From assembly GCA_028873975.1 (NCBI GenBank), contig JAPPMO010000084.1:1-37131 (forward strand): a stretch of 37,131 nucleotides of DNA. The letters run 5' to 3'. Both the position numbers and the translations under genes were made by a program. Shown here piece by piece: positions 8,643 through 17,131 of the stretch. The notes below the pieces were generated by a model. The model was not told the DNA's origin. It did not search any database and saw only the letters and a program-made list of their open reading frames with translations. The stretch is from Chloroflexota bacterium (GTDB lineage Bacteria; Chloroflexota; Anaerolineae; Aggregatilineales; Phototrophicaceae). Each line of letters starts with the position of its first letter. Position 1 is the first letter of the stretch.

Positions 8643-8707
8643 CTGCCGCAAGGAGCGCATTATAGCGATATGCGGCCCGCCGACGCAAGGGTTAAGTGGA
8701 CTTTGCC

Positions 8708-8988
8708 AGGACAATCGCACCAGAATAAATATCGCTGTTAACTTAGCCAAAGCAGGCTCAAATTTAACCACCGAGGACACCGAGAAAAGCAAGTAAAATC
8801 AATGCTCTTGTCTCATTTCAGACATGCTTTGAGCGACAGATGTGGTTTACTTGGCAACTTTACAATATACAGGTGGCGGATTTAGAGAATAAGTCGTCAA
8901 AACACCCTGAACTCTGTGTCCTCTATGGTTAGATTATGGTTTGATTTCTTGACCATTCTGCGAATGCGCGATGTGATGCGATTGCCCT
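8708..8988. repeat. MITE-like repeat unit with terminal inverted repeats (copy B)
   Basis: The left end AGGACAATCGCACCA (8708-8722) and right end TGATGCGATTGCCCT (8974-8988) are inverted repeats matching at 13 of 15 positions. Inside are oppositely oriented repeat blocks: AACCACCGAGGACACCGAG (8766-8784) and ACTCTGTGTCCTCTATGGTT (8911-8930). No ORF of note lies inside. The unit sits between tRNA-Lys and the epimerase gene. Confidence 0.6.
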
Positions 8989-9101
8989 GGGAAACCGCTG
9001 ACATTCAAGCCGTATTCCTTGATTTGCTGGTACAATTAAATGCAGTGCGGCAGCTGGCTTGTCGCCGCGTATAGAAATTGTTTGAAATGGAATCCAGGCT
9101 T

Positions 9102-10115
9102 ATGTCGCAAAAGATCCTCATCATCGGCGGAACCCGTAATATGGGTTATTACTTGGCGAAGCAGCTCGCGGAAAGCGGCGCTGATCTGACCTTGCTCAAT
9201 CGGGGCATCACCCAGGACGACTTGCCAGGCTCCATCCATCGCTTGCACGCCGACCGCAGCGATAGCAAGCAAATGCGGCGCGCGCTCTTGGCGAAACGCT
9301 TTGACGTCGTCGTTGACTTCGTTATGTTCCGCCAGGAGGAAGCGGAAACAGTCATCAATATCTTTCGGGACGATGTCGAGCATTACATTGTCATTAGCAG
9401 CGGGCAGGTTTATTTGGTGCGCGAGGATCTGGAGCGCCCTTTTCATGAAGATGACTATGAAGGTCCAGTCATTGACGCGCCCAGGGAGCATTCTTACGCC
9501 TATGAAGAATGGCTCTATGGCGCGCAAAAGCGCGAGGTGGAAGACCACTTCCGCCGGGAGTGGCAACGCTCTAAATTTCCCTATACCTCCCTGCGCTTGC
9601 CCATGGTCAACAGCGTGCGCGATCAGTTTCATCGGCTCTATAACTATTTTCTGCGTCTGCGCGACGATGGCGTCTTGCTTGTGCCGGAGACGCCGAATTT
9701 CGCCCTTAATCATGTCTACGCGCTGGATGTGGTATCTGCGATCAGGCGTATTATCAAAACTGGAGAAGGGAAGGGAGAGGCTTTCAACATCGCCCAGGAC
9801 GAACACCTTAGCCTGGACGAATTTCTGTCGCTGATGGCGTCGATCATGGGGGTTGACCTGCATCTGCTTCGGGTCGACCGCGCGGAGCTGGAGGCAAACG
9901 GATTCTTGCCGGATTGTTCTCCGTTCAGCGAGCGCTGGATGAGCGCGCTGGACAACGGCCGCAGCAAAGAAGAATTGGGGATCGCGTATACACCGCTTGC
10001 CGAGTATCTGGAAAAACTGATTCGGCACTATCAGTCGCATATTATCGCTCCGCCGCTCACCTTCCGCAGGCGGCGCGCGGAACTGTCCTTCGCGGAACAG
10101 TCCCTTCAGCGCTGA
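9102..10115 (+). CDS. NAD-dependent epimerase/dehydratase family protein (extended SDR)
   Basis: The 337-aa protein has an N-terminal Rossmann motif GGTRNMG, a catalytic YxxxK (Y139-GAQ-K143) and the extended-SDR layout without a signal peptide. Similar proteins are annotated as nucleotide-sugar epimerases or isoflavone-reductase-like. It probably oxidises or reduces a nucleotide sugar or small metabolite. ATG 9102 (MSQKILIIGG) fits the Rossmann start; ATG 9087 would add five residues. No partner gene is adjacent; the selenoprotein candidate follows 88 bp later. Confidence 0.85.
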   Translation: MSQKILIIGGTRNMGYYLAKQLAESGADLTLLNRGITQDDLPGSIHRLHADRSDSKQMRRALLAKRFDVVVDFVMFRQEEAETVINIFRDDVEHYIVISSGQVYLVREDLERPFHEDDYEGPVIDAPREHSYAYEEWLYGAQKREVEDHFRREWQRSKFPYTSLRLPMVNSVRDQFHRLYNYFLRLRDDGVLLVPETPNFALNHVYALDVVSAIRRIIKTGEGKGEAFNIAQDEHLSLDEFLSLMASIMGVDLHLLRVDRAELEANGFLPDCSPFSERWMSALDNGRSKEELGIAYTPLAEYLEKLIRHYQSHIIAPPLTFRRRRAELSFAEQSLQR

Positions 10116-10203
10116 CTGTTTTGAACGTTATTTGCTTGTTAAGCTTTCTGTTATCAATTTGTGCTAGCCTAGATAAGGTCCATATTCAGGTTCGGGGGCG
10201 TGT

Positions 10204-10665
10204 ATGAAGTCATTTGCAAAGCTAGTCCTGCTTTTGTTCGGCTCGCTGGTCGTCTTGAGCGGGTGTTCGGCGATCTCGTCCATACTGTTTCACGACTCAA
10301 AAGACGCTGCGGCAAAAGTACCGGAGCCGTCTACAGAGGCGTCGACAGTCGTGGAAGAAGAACCGCCGCCTGTAGAGGAAGTCATCAGCTTCACGTTTTA
10401 CGATTCCTTCGCCAATTGGTGACCGACTTGTCGGCGTAATGTGCCCGTCGTGAACGGGCTGCAAGAGACCTTTAGCGATCGGATCGAGTTTGTGCTGCTT
10501 GATCTGGATGACGCCAGGCAAGACGGCATTCGGAGACAATTGGGCATTACCGCGCAAGCGCAATACATCCTGGTCGGCGCTGATGGCGCAATCGTGCAGA
10601 AGTGGTTCGGTGTATTGGACCAAGCTCGCGTAAGCGCCGAATTGGAAGCGCTGTTGCAGACATAA
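10204..10665 (+). CDS. Thioredoxin-like lipoprotein, candidate selenoprotein (TGA 10420-10422 = Sec)
   Basis: Read through the in-frame TGA, this is one 153-aa protein. Residues 1-21 are a lipoprotein signal peptide with lipobox LSGC (C21). A Glu/Pro-rich linker follows, and a thioredoxin-like domain begins at about residue 60 (ISFTFYDSFANW). The stop falls exactly where the first Cys of the redox motif should be: W72-U73-P74-T75-C76, then RRNVPVVNGL. The frame stays open for 80 codons with normal thioredoxin features (IEFVLLDLDD; YILVGADGAIVQKW). A hairpin at 10443-10459 fits a bacterial SECIS. The usual cis-Pro position is Ala (AQAQYILV). GGGGG lies 6 nt before ATG 10204. It would act outside the membrane as a thiol-disulfide or peroxide-handling enzyme. 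The alternative is a Cys (TGC/TGT) to TGA nonsense mutation in a pseudogene. Confidence 0.75.
10443..10459 (+). promoter_or_regulatory. Putative bacterial SECIS hairpin downstream of UGA
   Basis: GCCCGT (10443-10448) pairs perfectly with ACGGGC (10454-10459) around the loop CGTGA. The apical loop begins 26 nt after the TGA and has G at its second position. These are the features I recall for the bacterial SECIS consensus (a G among the first two loop bases, UGA-to-loop spacing of roughly 16-37 nt). It lies within the coding sequence, as bacterial SECIS elements do. Confidence 0.65.
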
Positions 10666-10951
10666 GCGGGTTTTGCGCGGGAATACCCGCGCAAGATAAA
10701 TGGCTGCGCGCGCCGGCCTCAGCGGTCAGCGCAGCGCAGCTGTTTCGATTTAAACAGCGTAGTCCAGAACCGGGCTATTTGGCGGGCTGCCAGCCTATAA
10801 ATCCCACTCGGATTGATATAATCGAAGGACATCCCTTGAGCGAGATCTTGTACGTCGTTTGGAGCTTGATGTGGACGCTGGCAGCCGCTCGGCGGCAGCG
10901 AATAGGTCACAGGAATGCCCCGCCACGCAAAATAGCAAACCTTCTCGTCGG

Positions 10952-13195
10952 GTGGACGACGCGGTTTGCATAAGCAGATGCCTGTTTTATATTGCCGTCA
11001 CCCTGGCAATTGGCGCGTGCAATCTGCGCCGCCCCGAAGTCACGCTCACGCTTGCGCCCATAGAAACCAGAACTCTACAGGCGACTGATCTGGCGGAACC
11101 GCCCACGGAAACCAGAGTCGCGCAGAAACTTCCCGAGCCTACCGCTCAATCTTCGCCCACAGATATCGACCTGCCGACGATCACTGACACTATCGCGCCC
11201 AGCTTAACAGCAACGGCGCAGCCGACGCCGACGGCTATATTCGAGCCGGCAGCGTCCCCCACTAATCAGCCCACCCCCAGCGAAACGCCAGTCCCAAGCG
11301 CTACGGAGACGATTCCGTCAACTGACGCAGCTGAACCTGCCGCCACTGATACGGCTGCGCCTTCAGCGACCGATACTTCTGTGCCGACGGCGACGCCAAG
11401 AGCCAGCCCCACCAGAATTTTGCCGCGCACGGCGACAGCCACCGAAGCCGCTCCGGGGGAGGCCGACGAGCCCGCGACGTCGACAGCCGTCCCGGAGCTT
11501 GTCGTCCGCTCTGTAGGGACCCTAAGAGCTGAGGCGACCGCCAGCGCGCTCCTGCCCACCTTGACGCCTTTGCCGACGCTTGATGCGACCGAGCTTGCGC
11601 GGCTCATTGCGACGCCTGTTCCACAAGCGACGGCGCTGGTAACCTGGACAGCTGTAGCAACCGCGCTGCCCTCAGCCGCGCCGGTCGCATCGACGCCCCT
11701 CCCGGCCTCGACAACCCAGGGCGCGGAGCGCTTGCCTGCCAGTACGCGCTTGCAGGCGACTGCTCCACCCCAATTTGGAGCGGCGACCTTCACGCCGATA
11801 CCGACCCCGACGCGCTTCCAGCCGACCGTCGCCGTTCGCCAGGAGCTCATCGTTGAGCAGATACCTCCGCCGATCTTCGCGCCGGCGACCATCCATACTG
11901 CCGGCGCCTCGGTTTATCAATACGATGTCAGTTTTGGCCAGCCCTTCAACTACCCAGGTCTGCAGTTGAATGACGGCGTGGTATTGTTTTCGCCCAATCC
12001 CGCTGCGCCTGGCAGTTATTTGCGCACGGATCAGGCCGGCATGTTGTGGTACCGACCGATTGGCGAAGCGAACGAAGGGGCGATGTCATACGCGCCCTTC
12101 CATGAGGGATACGGCGTGCCGAGCAGCGAACTCAACAAGAATCGCGTCGTGGAGATCGATTGGTCGGCCGACGGCGCGCAGTTCAGCTTCCGGATTGATC
12201 CGCCGCCGAGCCAAGACACGGTCAATGCGGGAGTCTGGTTCTGGCAGCCAGTTCTCGAGACCCCAACTGATCCAACCTACGCGGTGATCCGCGATTGTGT
12301 GACGGAGGCTTATTTGTCTTGTCAAATTGTCACTCGGAGCGACGCGCGGAATTGGAAGACGATCAATGTCGCCTGGTCGCCCATCCCTGGCCGCGGCGAT
12401 ATTCTGCTAACCCTGGAGTTGACGGGGGAGGGCCGACAGGCGCTGGCAGTAGTACAGGCGCTGCGGGATGCCGACTACGCGAAAAGGGCGCCGGAGTTCT
12501 TCCGCTACGACTATGGACACTGGAACAGCGACGGCAGCGGTATCGTCGTCAGCGGTCGACGCGCCGATGGGCGGGTGATTATCGGCCAGGTCAACAGCGA
12601 CTTGCGAGGAGAGCGCCTTGTCTTTGACGCCTCTTCCGCCGGTCTGTGGGTGCAAGATGCCGCGCGCCGTCCCAATGGCCAGATCGTGGCTTTGGGTCGG
12701 CCGGGCGGTCCCTACGACAATGAGCCGGTCTCGCTGTACAACAGTGCGGGTCTGCGGCTTTCCGGTCCCATCGGCAGCGCTGCGCCTGAATCCGTCGAAT
12801 GGTATGCGGACCGCAGCGCGGTGGTGGTAACGGTACAAGGGCGTCAATACACCGTGAGCGCTGACGGCGGTCTCATCACGGACAGCGCGGATCTGGCGCG
12901 GAACCCGGCTTTTGGGACGGGCGCTATCGGCGTCGCTCCGGTTCCGGCCGCGGTCATAGAGAATAGCGAGTATTTTCCGGGGCAGCAATTGCGCGCGGTG
13001 CGGAACTTGAATTTGCGTCAGGGTCCATCAACAAGTCATGCGGTCATCGGCGGGCTGTACGCCGGCGATTATGTTGCCATCCTGGCCGGTCCCTACGACA
13101 ACGAGGGCTATCGCTGGTGGCGCGTACAGACGGCCAACAACGCGCTGGGCTGGATTGCGGGCCTCATTAACGGGACACCGACCATCAGCCCGTGA
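10952..13195 (+). CDS. Large Thr/Pro-rich lipoprotein with C-terminal SH3b domain
   Basis: From GTG 10952 the product is 747 aa. It begins with a lipoprotein-type signal (DDAVCISRCLFYIAVTLAIG, then A-C). The next roughly 280 residues are low-complexity Thr/Pro/Ala/Ser, likely an extended cell-surface stalk. A beta-rich middle part (about 310-670; repeated motifs such as WNSDGSGIVVSG and WYADRSAVVVTV) looks like a WD40/TolB-type propeller. The last 65 residues are an SH3b domain (LNLRQGPSTSHAVIGG to GWIAG) of the cell-wall- or ligand-binding kind. The start is uncertain: GTG 10871 behind GGAG, or TTG 10859, is in frame but gives an overly long n-region. No enzymatic motif is seen. It lies between the thioredoxin-like lipoprotein and a GT2 gene. 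Confidence 0.75.
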   Translation: MDDAVCISRCLFYIAVTLAIGACNLRRPEVTLTLAPIETRTLQATDLAEPPTETRVAQKLPEPTAQSSPTDIDLPTITDTIAPSLTATAQPTPTAIFEPAASPTNQPTPSETPVPSATETIPSTDAAEPAATDTAAPSATDTSVPTATPRASPTRILPRTATATEAAPGEADEPATSTAVPELVVRSVGTLRAEATASALLPTLTPLPTLDATELARLIATPVPQATALVTWTAVATALPSAAPVASTPLPASTTQGAERLPASTRLQATAPPQFGAATFTPIPTPTRFQPTVAVRQELIVEQIPPPIFAPATIHTAGASVYQYDVSFGQPFNYPGLQLNDGVVLFSPNPAAPGSYLRTDQAGMLWYRPIGEANEGAMSYAPFHEGYGVPSSELNKNRVVEIDWSADGAQFSFRIDPPPSQDTVNAGVWFWQPVLETPTDPTYAVIRDCVTEAYLSCQIVTRSDARNWKTINVAWSPIPGRGDILLTLELTGEGRQALAVVQALRDADYAKRAPEFFRYDYGHWNSDGSGIVVSGRRADGRVIIGQVNSDLRGERLVFDASSAGLWVQDAARRPNGQIVALGRPGGPYDNEPVSLYNSAGLRLSGPIGSAAPESVEWYADRSAVVVTVQGRQYTVSADGGLITDSADLARNPAFGTGAIGVAPVPAAVIENSEYFPGQQLRAVRNLNLRQGPSTSHAVIGGLYAGDYVAILAGPYDNEGYRWWRVQTANNALGWIAGLINGTPTISP

Positions 13196-13231
13196 CAAAT
13201 GATATAGTGGTATCAGCGGCCTGAACTTGGA

Positions 13232-14251
13232 ATGCGAATGCCAGGCGATCCAAAACCGGACAACTTGCCGGACAATCTGATGGAAAGCAATCCGCTGGTC
13301 AGCATCGTGATCCCGACCTTCAACCGCAAGCGCTTTGTTTGCGAGGCTATCGACAGTTGCCTCGCGCAGACTTATCAAAACTGCGAAGTCATCGTGATCG
13401 ACGACGGCAGCACGGATGGCACCGGCGCCCACCTGCTCGCGGAATATGGCGATCGCATACGCTACATCCGCCAGGAGAATCAAGGACCGGCGATAGCGCG
13501 CAATCGAGGCATTTGGGAAGCCCGCGGCGAATACATCCATTTTTTGGACGCGGACGACCAGTTTGCGGCGAACAAAGTAGAAACCTGTCTGCGCCTTTTC
13601 CTCCAGCGTTCAGATGTTGATGTGTTGCACACTTATTATCAGTTTGTCGCTCCCGACGGCCGCACGCGCATCGAGACCACTCCCTTCCCGAGTTTTTCCG
13701 ATGACATCTTTTGCGAGATGCTGCGCCTGACCGGCAACCACATATTGATCAGTTCCACCATGATCAGGACAGCGGCGCTGCGCGAGATCGGCGGCTTCGA
13801 GGACGATCCGGAATTCCGCAGCGCCGAGGACTGGGATCTTTTCCTGCGATTGGCGTCAAAACACAAGTTTTACGGCCTCAATGAGCAGCTGGTATATCGG
13901 CGAATGCACGGCGATATGCTGTCCGACGACCGCTTGCAGGGGGCGCTCGGGCGCCTCAAGACGGTGGAAAACGCTCGACGCTATGGTTGGGAACGTTGCA
14001 TGAGCGCGGCAGAATTCGATCACAAGTTGGCGGCGCGTCATCATGTAGTTGCGGTCAATTGGTGGAAAAACGGCAAGCGGGCAAAGGCAAGTTATCATTT
14101 TCAGCGCGCGGCGGATTTGTACCCGCCCGAAGCGCGACAACGGCGCCTGTTCGCTTGGTTCAGCAGCTTCCTGCCGCATCAGTCTATGGATTGGACGATT
14201 GCCATTGCGCAAGGCTTTAGAAGATTAACGGGACGCAAACGGCGCGGTTGA
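13232..14251 (+). CDS. Family 2 glycosyltransferase
   Basis: The 339-aa protein is a GT-A fold glycosyltransferase. Its N-terminal nucleotide-sugar domain reads VSIVIPTFNRKRFVCEAIDS, with VIVIDDGSTDGT and the metal-binding D-A-D (HFLDADDQF, about residue 107). E-D at SAEDWDLFLRLA is a likely acceptor-side base region. It would transfer a sugar to a surface glycan or glycolipid at the inner face of the membrane; no transmembrane segment is present. ATG 13232 is taken; ATG 13280 (MESNPLVSIVIPTF) would fit the family start equally well, and neither has a strong Shine-Dalgarno. Confidence 0.9.
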   Translation: MRMPGDPKPDNLPDNLMESNPLVSIVIPTFNRKRFVCEAIDSCLAQTYQNCEVIVIDDGSTDGTGAHLLAEYGDRIRYIRQENQGPAIARNRGIWEARGEYIHFLDADDQFAANKVETCLRLFLQRSDVDVLHTYYQFVAPDGRTRIETTPFPSFSDDIFCEMLRLTGNHILISSTMIRTAALREIGGFEDDPEFRSAEDWDLFLRLASKHKFYGLNEQLVYRRMHGDMLSDDRLQGALGRLKTVENARRYGWERCMSAAEFDHKLAARHHVVAVNWWKNGKRAKASYHFQRAADLYPPEARQRRLFAWFSSFLPHQSMDWTIAIAQGFRRLTGRKRRG

Positions 14252-14287
14252 GCGGACTTGGCGCCAAACTGGCTGCGTTTTGGGTAT

Positions 14288-14560
14288 ATTTCAATAATTT
14301 GGCAGATGTCCGCAGGGCAATTGCATCAAAATGAACATGCACTACAATGAAGACAATACAAACTTAAATATAACCACAGAGAGCACAGAGAAAAATCTTC
14401 CATTTCTTAGGAAACGTGGAATTTCACTTCGATTTTGGATTCCGCGACAAGCAATTTCACCCATTTGCATGTCATTCCAGAAAAGTTCTGCCCTGAAAAA
14501 ACTTAAACTCTGCGCTCTCGGCGTCTCTGTGGCGAAAAAATAATTTGATGCGATTGCCCC
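14288..14560. repeat. MITE-like repeat unit with terminal inverted repeats (copy C)
   Basis: GGGCAATTGCATCAAA (14315-14330) and TTTGATGCGATTGCCC (14544-14559) are inverted repeats matching at 15 of 16 positions. Inner blocks AACCACAGAGAGCACAGAG (14372-14390) and CTCTGCGCTCTCGGCGTCTC (14508-14527, continuing to TGTGG) face each other. A further 24-nt block just left of the unit (14288-14311, ending TTTGGCAGATGTCC) recurs at 37043-37066 with one mismatch. The unit fills the space between the GT2 gene and the FN3-SH3b gene. No coding content is seen. Confidence 0.65.
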
Positions 14561-14581
14561 AAGGCGCGGGGACCTTGCCTG

Positions 14582-15662
14582 TCAAGCCCCGCAGTCGCCC
14601 CGGGTCTGGACATAATCGCCGCTGACCCAGCCCTCGGCGCCATAGTAGCGGACTTTGAAATAGCCGGCGCGTTTTTCGCTGGCGCGCAGCCAGCCGCTGT
14701 ATCGCGCCCAGATGACATCAATGCGCGGACCATCGGGCGGGCTGCGCCGGAAATTGAGATTGGCGCTCAGCGGCTTCAACTCGCAATCGTCCAGAGTGTG
14801 TCCGGCATCTTCCTGCGGCTGAGCCTCTTGCGGCGCTGGCGGGTCGCCGCGCAGCAGCACGACGGTGCCGGCGCGGTCGATGGTCGCGCATGTCATGCCG
14901 GCGCGCTGATAGGCTGGTAGGTTGGCGAGCCGCCGCGGCGCGTAGGCGGCGTCGAGGAAAACAAGCCGCCCATGAGCGGCGAAGCAAACTTCGACGCCAA
15001 GGGTAACATAGCCGTAGAGATCGACCGCGTCGAGCATGCCTGCAACGAGGTCGGCGCGGCCCAGTCCGGACGGACTGACCCGCCGCCCCTGGGCGCCTTG
15101 AACCCAGTTATTGACTTGAATGCCCGGCGGCAGTTGATTGAGGGTGTGGACAACAGGTTTGGGAGTGGGTGTGGCGGTAGGCGGGGGTGGTTTGTCGTCG
15201 CGTGAACTTCTTGATGAACGAAACGGCCGGAGAAACTGACTTCTACGGACTAGCAAGGTAGCGCCGTTGGAGTTTCCGGCGCTGTTTTTGGCGCGGAGAA
15301 AAAACGAAAAATGAAAATCGGGGAATTCTAAAGCATAGGTTCTGACATAATCAAGCCCGGTGAAAGTGTAGCTGGAGACATTGCCCACATCACGCCAAAA
15401 CGGGCTCCACTGTACGTCATCGCGGGCGACTTCGTAGCTGGTGGCGCCGGGGGATTGGTCCCAAAGCATGGTGAGGCTGTTATGCGTGGTTCTGCCGATG
15501 CGGATGTTCGTCGGGCGAGGCGGGGGGCTTTGGGCTTCTAATGGGGGGCGGAAAGAGCCAAGCGCAGCGAGCAAGAGCGGCAGCGCGACTAGAACAAATA
15601 TTCGGGGGGGGGGTAATATATCGTAACATTAAGGAAACGAAAAGGGGGATGGCATCGTTCAT
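14582..15662 (-). CDS. Secreted FN3-SH3b protein; signal peptide frame broken by a C10 tract
   Basis: The main frame (stop 14582, open to about 15610) encodes one fibronectin type III domain (PTNIRIGRTTHNSLTMLW to ATLLVRR), a Pro/Thr linker and a roughly 100-residue Cys-containing module. A C-terminal SH3b-like domain follows (LSANLNFRRSPP to GWVSGDYVQTR). No ATG starts this frame. Upstream, ATG 15662 (MNDAIPLFVSL) or ATG 15629 (MLRYITPP) opens a different frame. Removing one C from the 10-C run at 15604-15613 joins them to give a good signal peptide (MLRYITPPR-IFVLVALPLLLAALG) cleaved near EAQ/S. This is therefore either a phase-variable gene caught in the off state or a sequencing/assembly error in the homopolymer. 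The protein is likely surface-attached or secreted; its function is unknown. Confidence 0.7.
15604..15613. repeat. G10/C10 homopolymer tract in the signal-peptide codons
   Basis: Ten consecutive G on the plus strand lie within the first codons of the FN3-SH3b gene. Nine (or twelve) would put the start codon and the mature protein in one frame. This is a possible slipped-strand phase-variation switch or a homopolymer miscall. Confidence 0.6.
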
Positions 15663-15809
15663 GTTGGTCCCGTTCGATTCAAGCGGACGCGGCGACGGCA
15701 ACGCCCCGGAAGACGCACTGCTCACCTTGAGTGTTTCGCACAATCAAGATTATAGGCATAAGTCGACTGAGATGCAAGGAGTGCATGGCAATCTCCGTGA
15801 TTTGCCAAG

Positions 15810-15840
15810 TTGCGCCGTAACCGGGAAAATGTCGTATAAT
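15810..15840 (+). promoter_or_regulatory. Putative sigma-70-type promoter of the TPR gene
   Basis: A perfect TATAAT (15835-15840) has TTGCGC (15810-15815) upstream at 19-bp spacing. It lies 31 nt before the preferred ATG of the TPR gene. Confidence 0.45.
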
Positions 15841-15871
15841 TTGTAGGATGGCGCATTTTGGGGGGAAGGCG

Positions 15872-17056
15872 ATGTCGACTAAAACCGACAGCTTGCGATA
15901 CGATATCGGCGAGTTGCTGAAATCCGGCAGTTTCCACGAAGTTGTGGATCGCTGCCATGTTGAGTTGACGATGGCTCGCCGCGAGCGGCACACTAGCATT
16001 GAGATCATCGCGCTTTTGGGGCTGGCGCAGGCGCAGTGTTCCCTGGGGCATTTTGACTTCGCGCGCGATTACAGCAACGAGGCGATCGAATTGGCGCGGC
16101 AGATCCGCTCCACCGGCTTGGCAGTTGACGGATTGCTGGCGCGGGCTCGCGTTTCGCGCGAGGGCTACTTCCAAACCATGGAAGCTTATGAAGACTATCG
16201 CAGCGCTGTCGACCTCACATACGACGCGGGCGATATGCGCCGATATGCCCAGTCGCTTTTGGGGCTGGGCGAAATCGCCTCTAACCCTGGCGATGCCAGG
16301 AAACATGCCTGGAAGGTGATCGATATCGCGCGCGAACTCAATGACGCTGCGTTGGAAGCCCGCGCCGTACTCATGTTGTCGAATTCTTTCATCCGCGCGG
16401 GGCAGTACGGCAAAGCCAATGATGGTTTACTGATTGCCTTGCAGAAGGCGAAGTCGATCAGGGATCGGTTGCTGGAAAGCATCATTATCGGCCAGCAGGG
16501 ATTGGTACTGGCGCAAGACAGCGAGAGCTTCGAGAAAGGTTTGCAACAGCAGTTGACCTCCCTGGAAGTTGCCCGCGGCATGGAGGCTATATTCCACGAA
16601 TTCATGCGCCTGTACACTTTGGCGATGACCATGCTCGCCGCGCGGGACTTCGACGAAGCCCGCAATTATTTCGATCAAATGCTGGCGCTTTCGCAAGATG
16701 TGGAGCATAAACCCTACGAGATGTATACCTTGGGCATGCTCGGCCAGTGGCAAGAGATGCGAGGGGAATTCGACAGCGCGATATCATATTTTGGCAGAGC
16801 CGCGGAAGTAGCTCGCGAGGCGCATAACCCGGCTTATGAAGCGCGCTACTTGTATGCGATAGGCGCGGTCTGCCAATCGCAGCGGGACTTCGCGGGCGCT
16901 CGACGGCGCTTCAGCGAGGCACGCGCCATCTACAAGTCGCTGGACGATGGCCGCAACGCGACCCGCGTTAGCGCTTCAATTGTCTACAGTTACCTCTTGG
17001 CATTCGCCTCGCGCATCATGCGCTTGATCGGTATGGGCCGCGACGATCCCGCTTGA
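15872..17056 (+). CDS. Tetratricopeptide-repeat protein
   Basis: The 394-aa protein is built of degenerate TPR helices. Examples are ALLGLAQAQCSLGHFDFARDYSNEAIELA, GMLGQWQEMRGEFDSAISYFGRAAEVA and GAVCQSQRDFAGARRRFSEARAIY. It is most likely a scaffold for protein-protein contact in the cytoplasm. ATG 15872 is chosen because GGGGGAAGG ends 2 nt upstream; ATG 15848 would add eight residues without a ribosome site. The C-terminus has a short hydrophobic patch (VYSYLLAFASRIMRLIGMG). No effector domain or neighbouring regulator reveals its role. Confidence 0.8.
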   Translation: MSTKTDSLRYDIGELLKSGSFHEVVDRCHVELTMARRERHTSIEIIALLGLAQAQCSLGHFDFARDYSNEAIELARQIRSTGLAVDGLLARARVSREGYFQTMEAYEDYRSAVDLTYDAGDMRRYAQSLLGLGEIASNPGDARKHAWKVIDIARELNDAALEARAVLMLSNSFIRAGQYGKANDGLLIALQKAKSIRDRLLESIIIGQQGLVLAQDSESFEKGLQQQLTSLEVARGMEAIFHEFMRLYTLAMTMLAARDFDEARNYFDQMLALSQDVEHKPYEMYTLGMLGQWQEMRGEFDSAISYFGRAAEVAREAHNPAYEARYLYAIGAVCQSQRDFAGARRRFSEARAIYKSLDDGRNATRVSASIVYSYLLAFASRIMRLIGMGRDDPA

Positions 17057-17131
17057 TTCGCGGCTTTCGCTTTTCTTGCTGCCCTATAGGCGGCTCAAAT
17101 TCCGCGCTTGAAGATTCGTTGAGCGCTGCGA

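Noticed and set aside
9036..10040. 334-aa minus-strand open frame
   Set aside because: It is antisense to the epimerase gene, which has clear motifs. The antisense translation shows no family.
10441..10665. Separate small gene starting at GTG 10441
   Set aside because: It is in the same frame as the lipoprotein ORF, lacks a ribosome site and begins inside the thioredoxin domain. It is better read as the part of the selenoprotein downstream of UGA.
14372..14390. CACAGAG repeats as a CRISPR or tandem array
   Set aside because: Repeat blocks are short, irregular, not separated by unique spacers of constant length, and occur in both orientations within TIR-bounded units. No cas gene is present.
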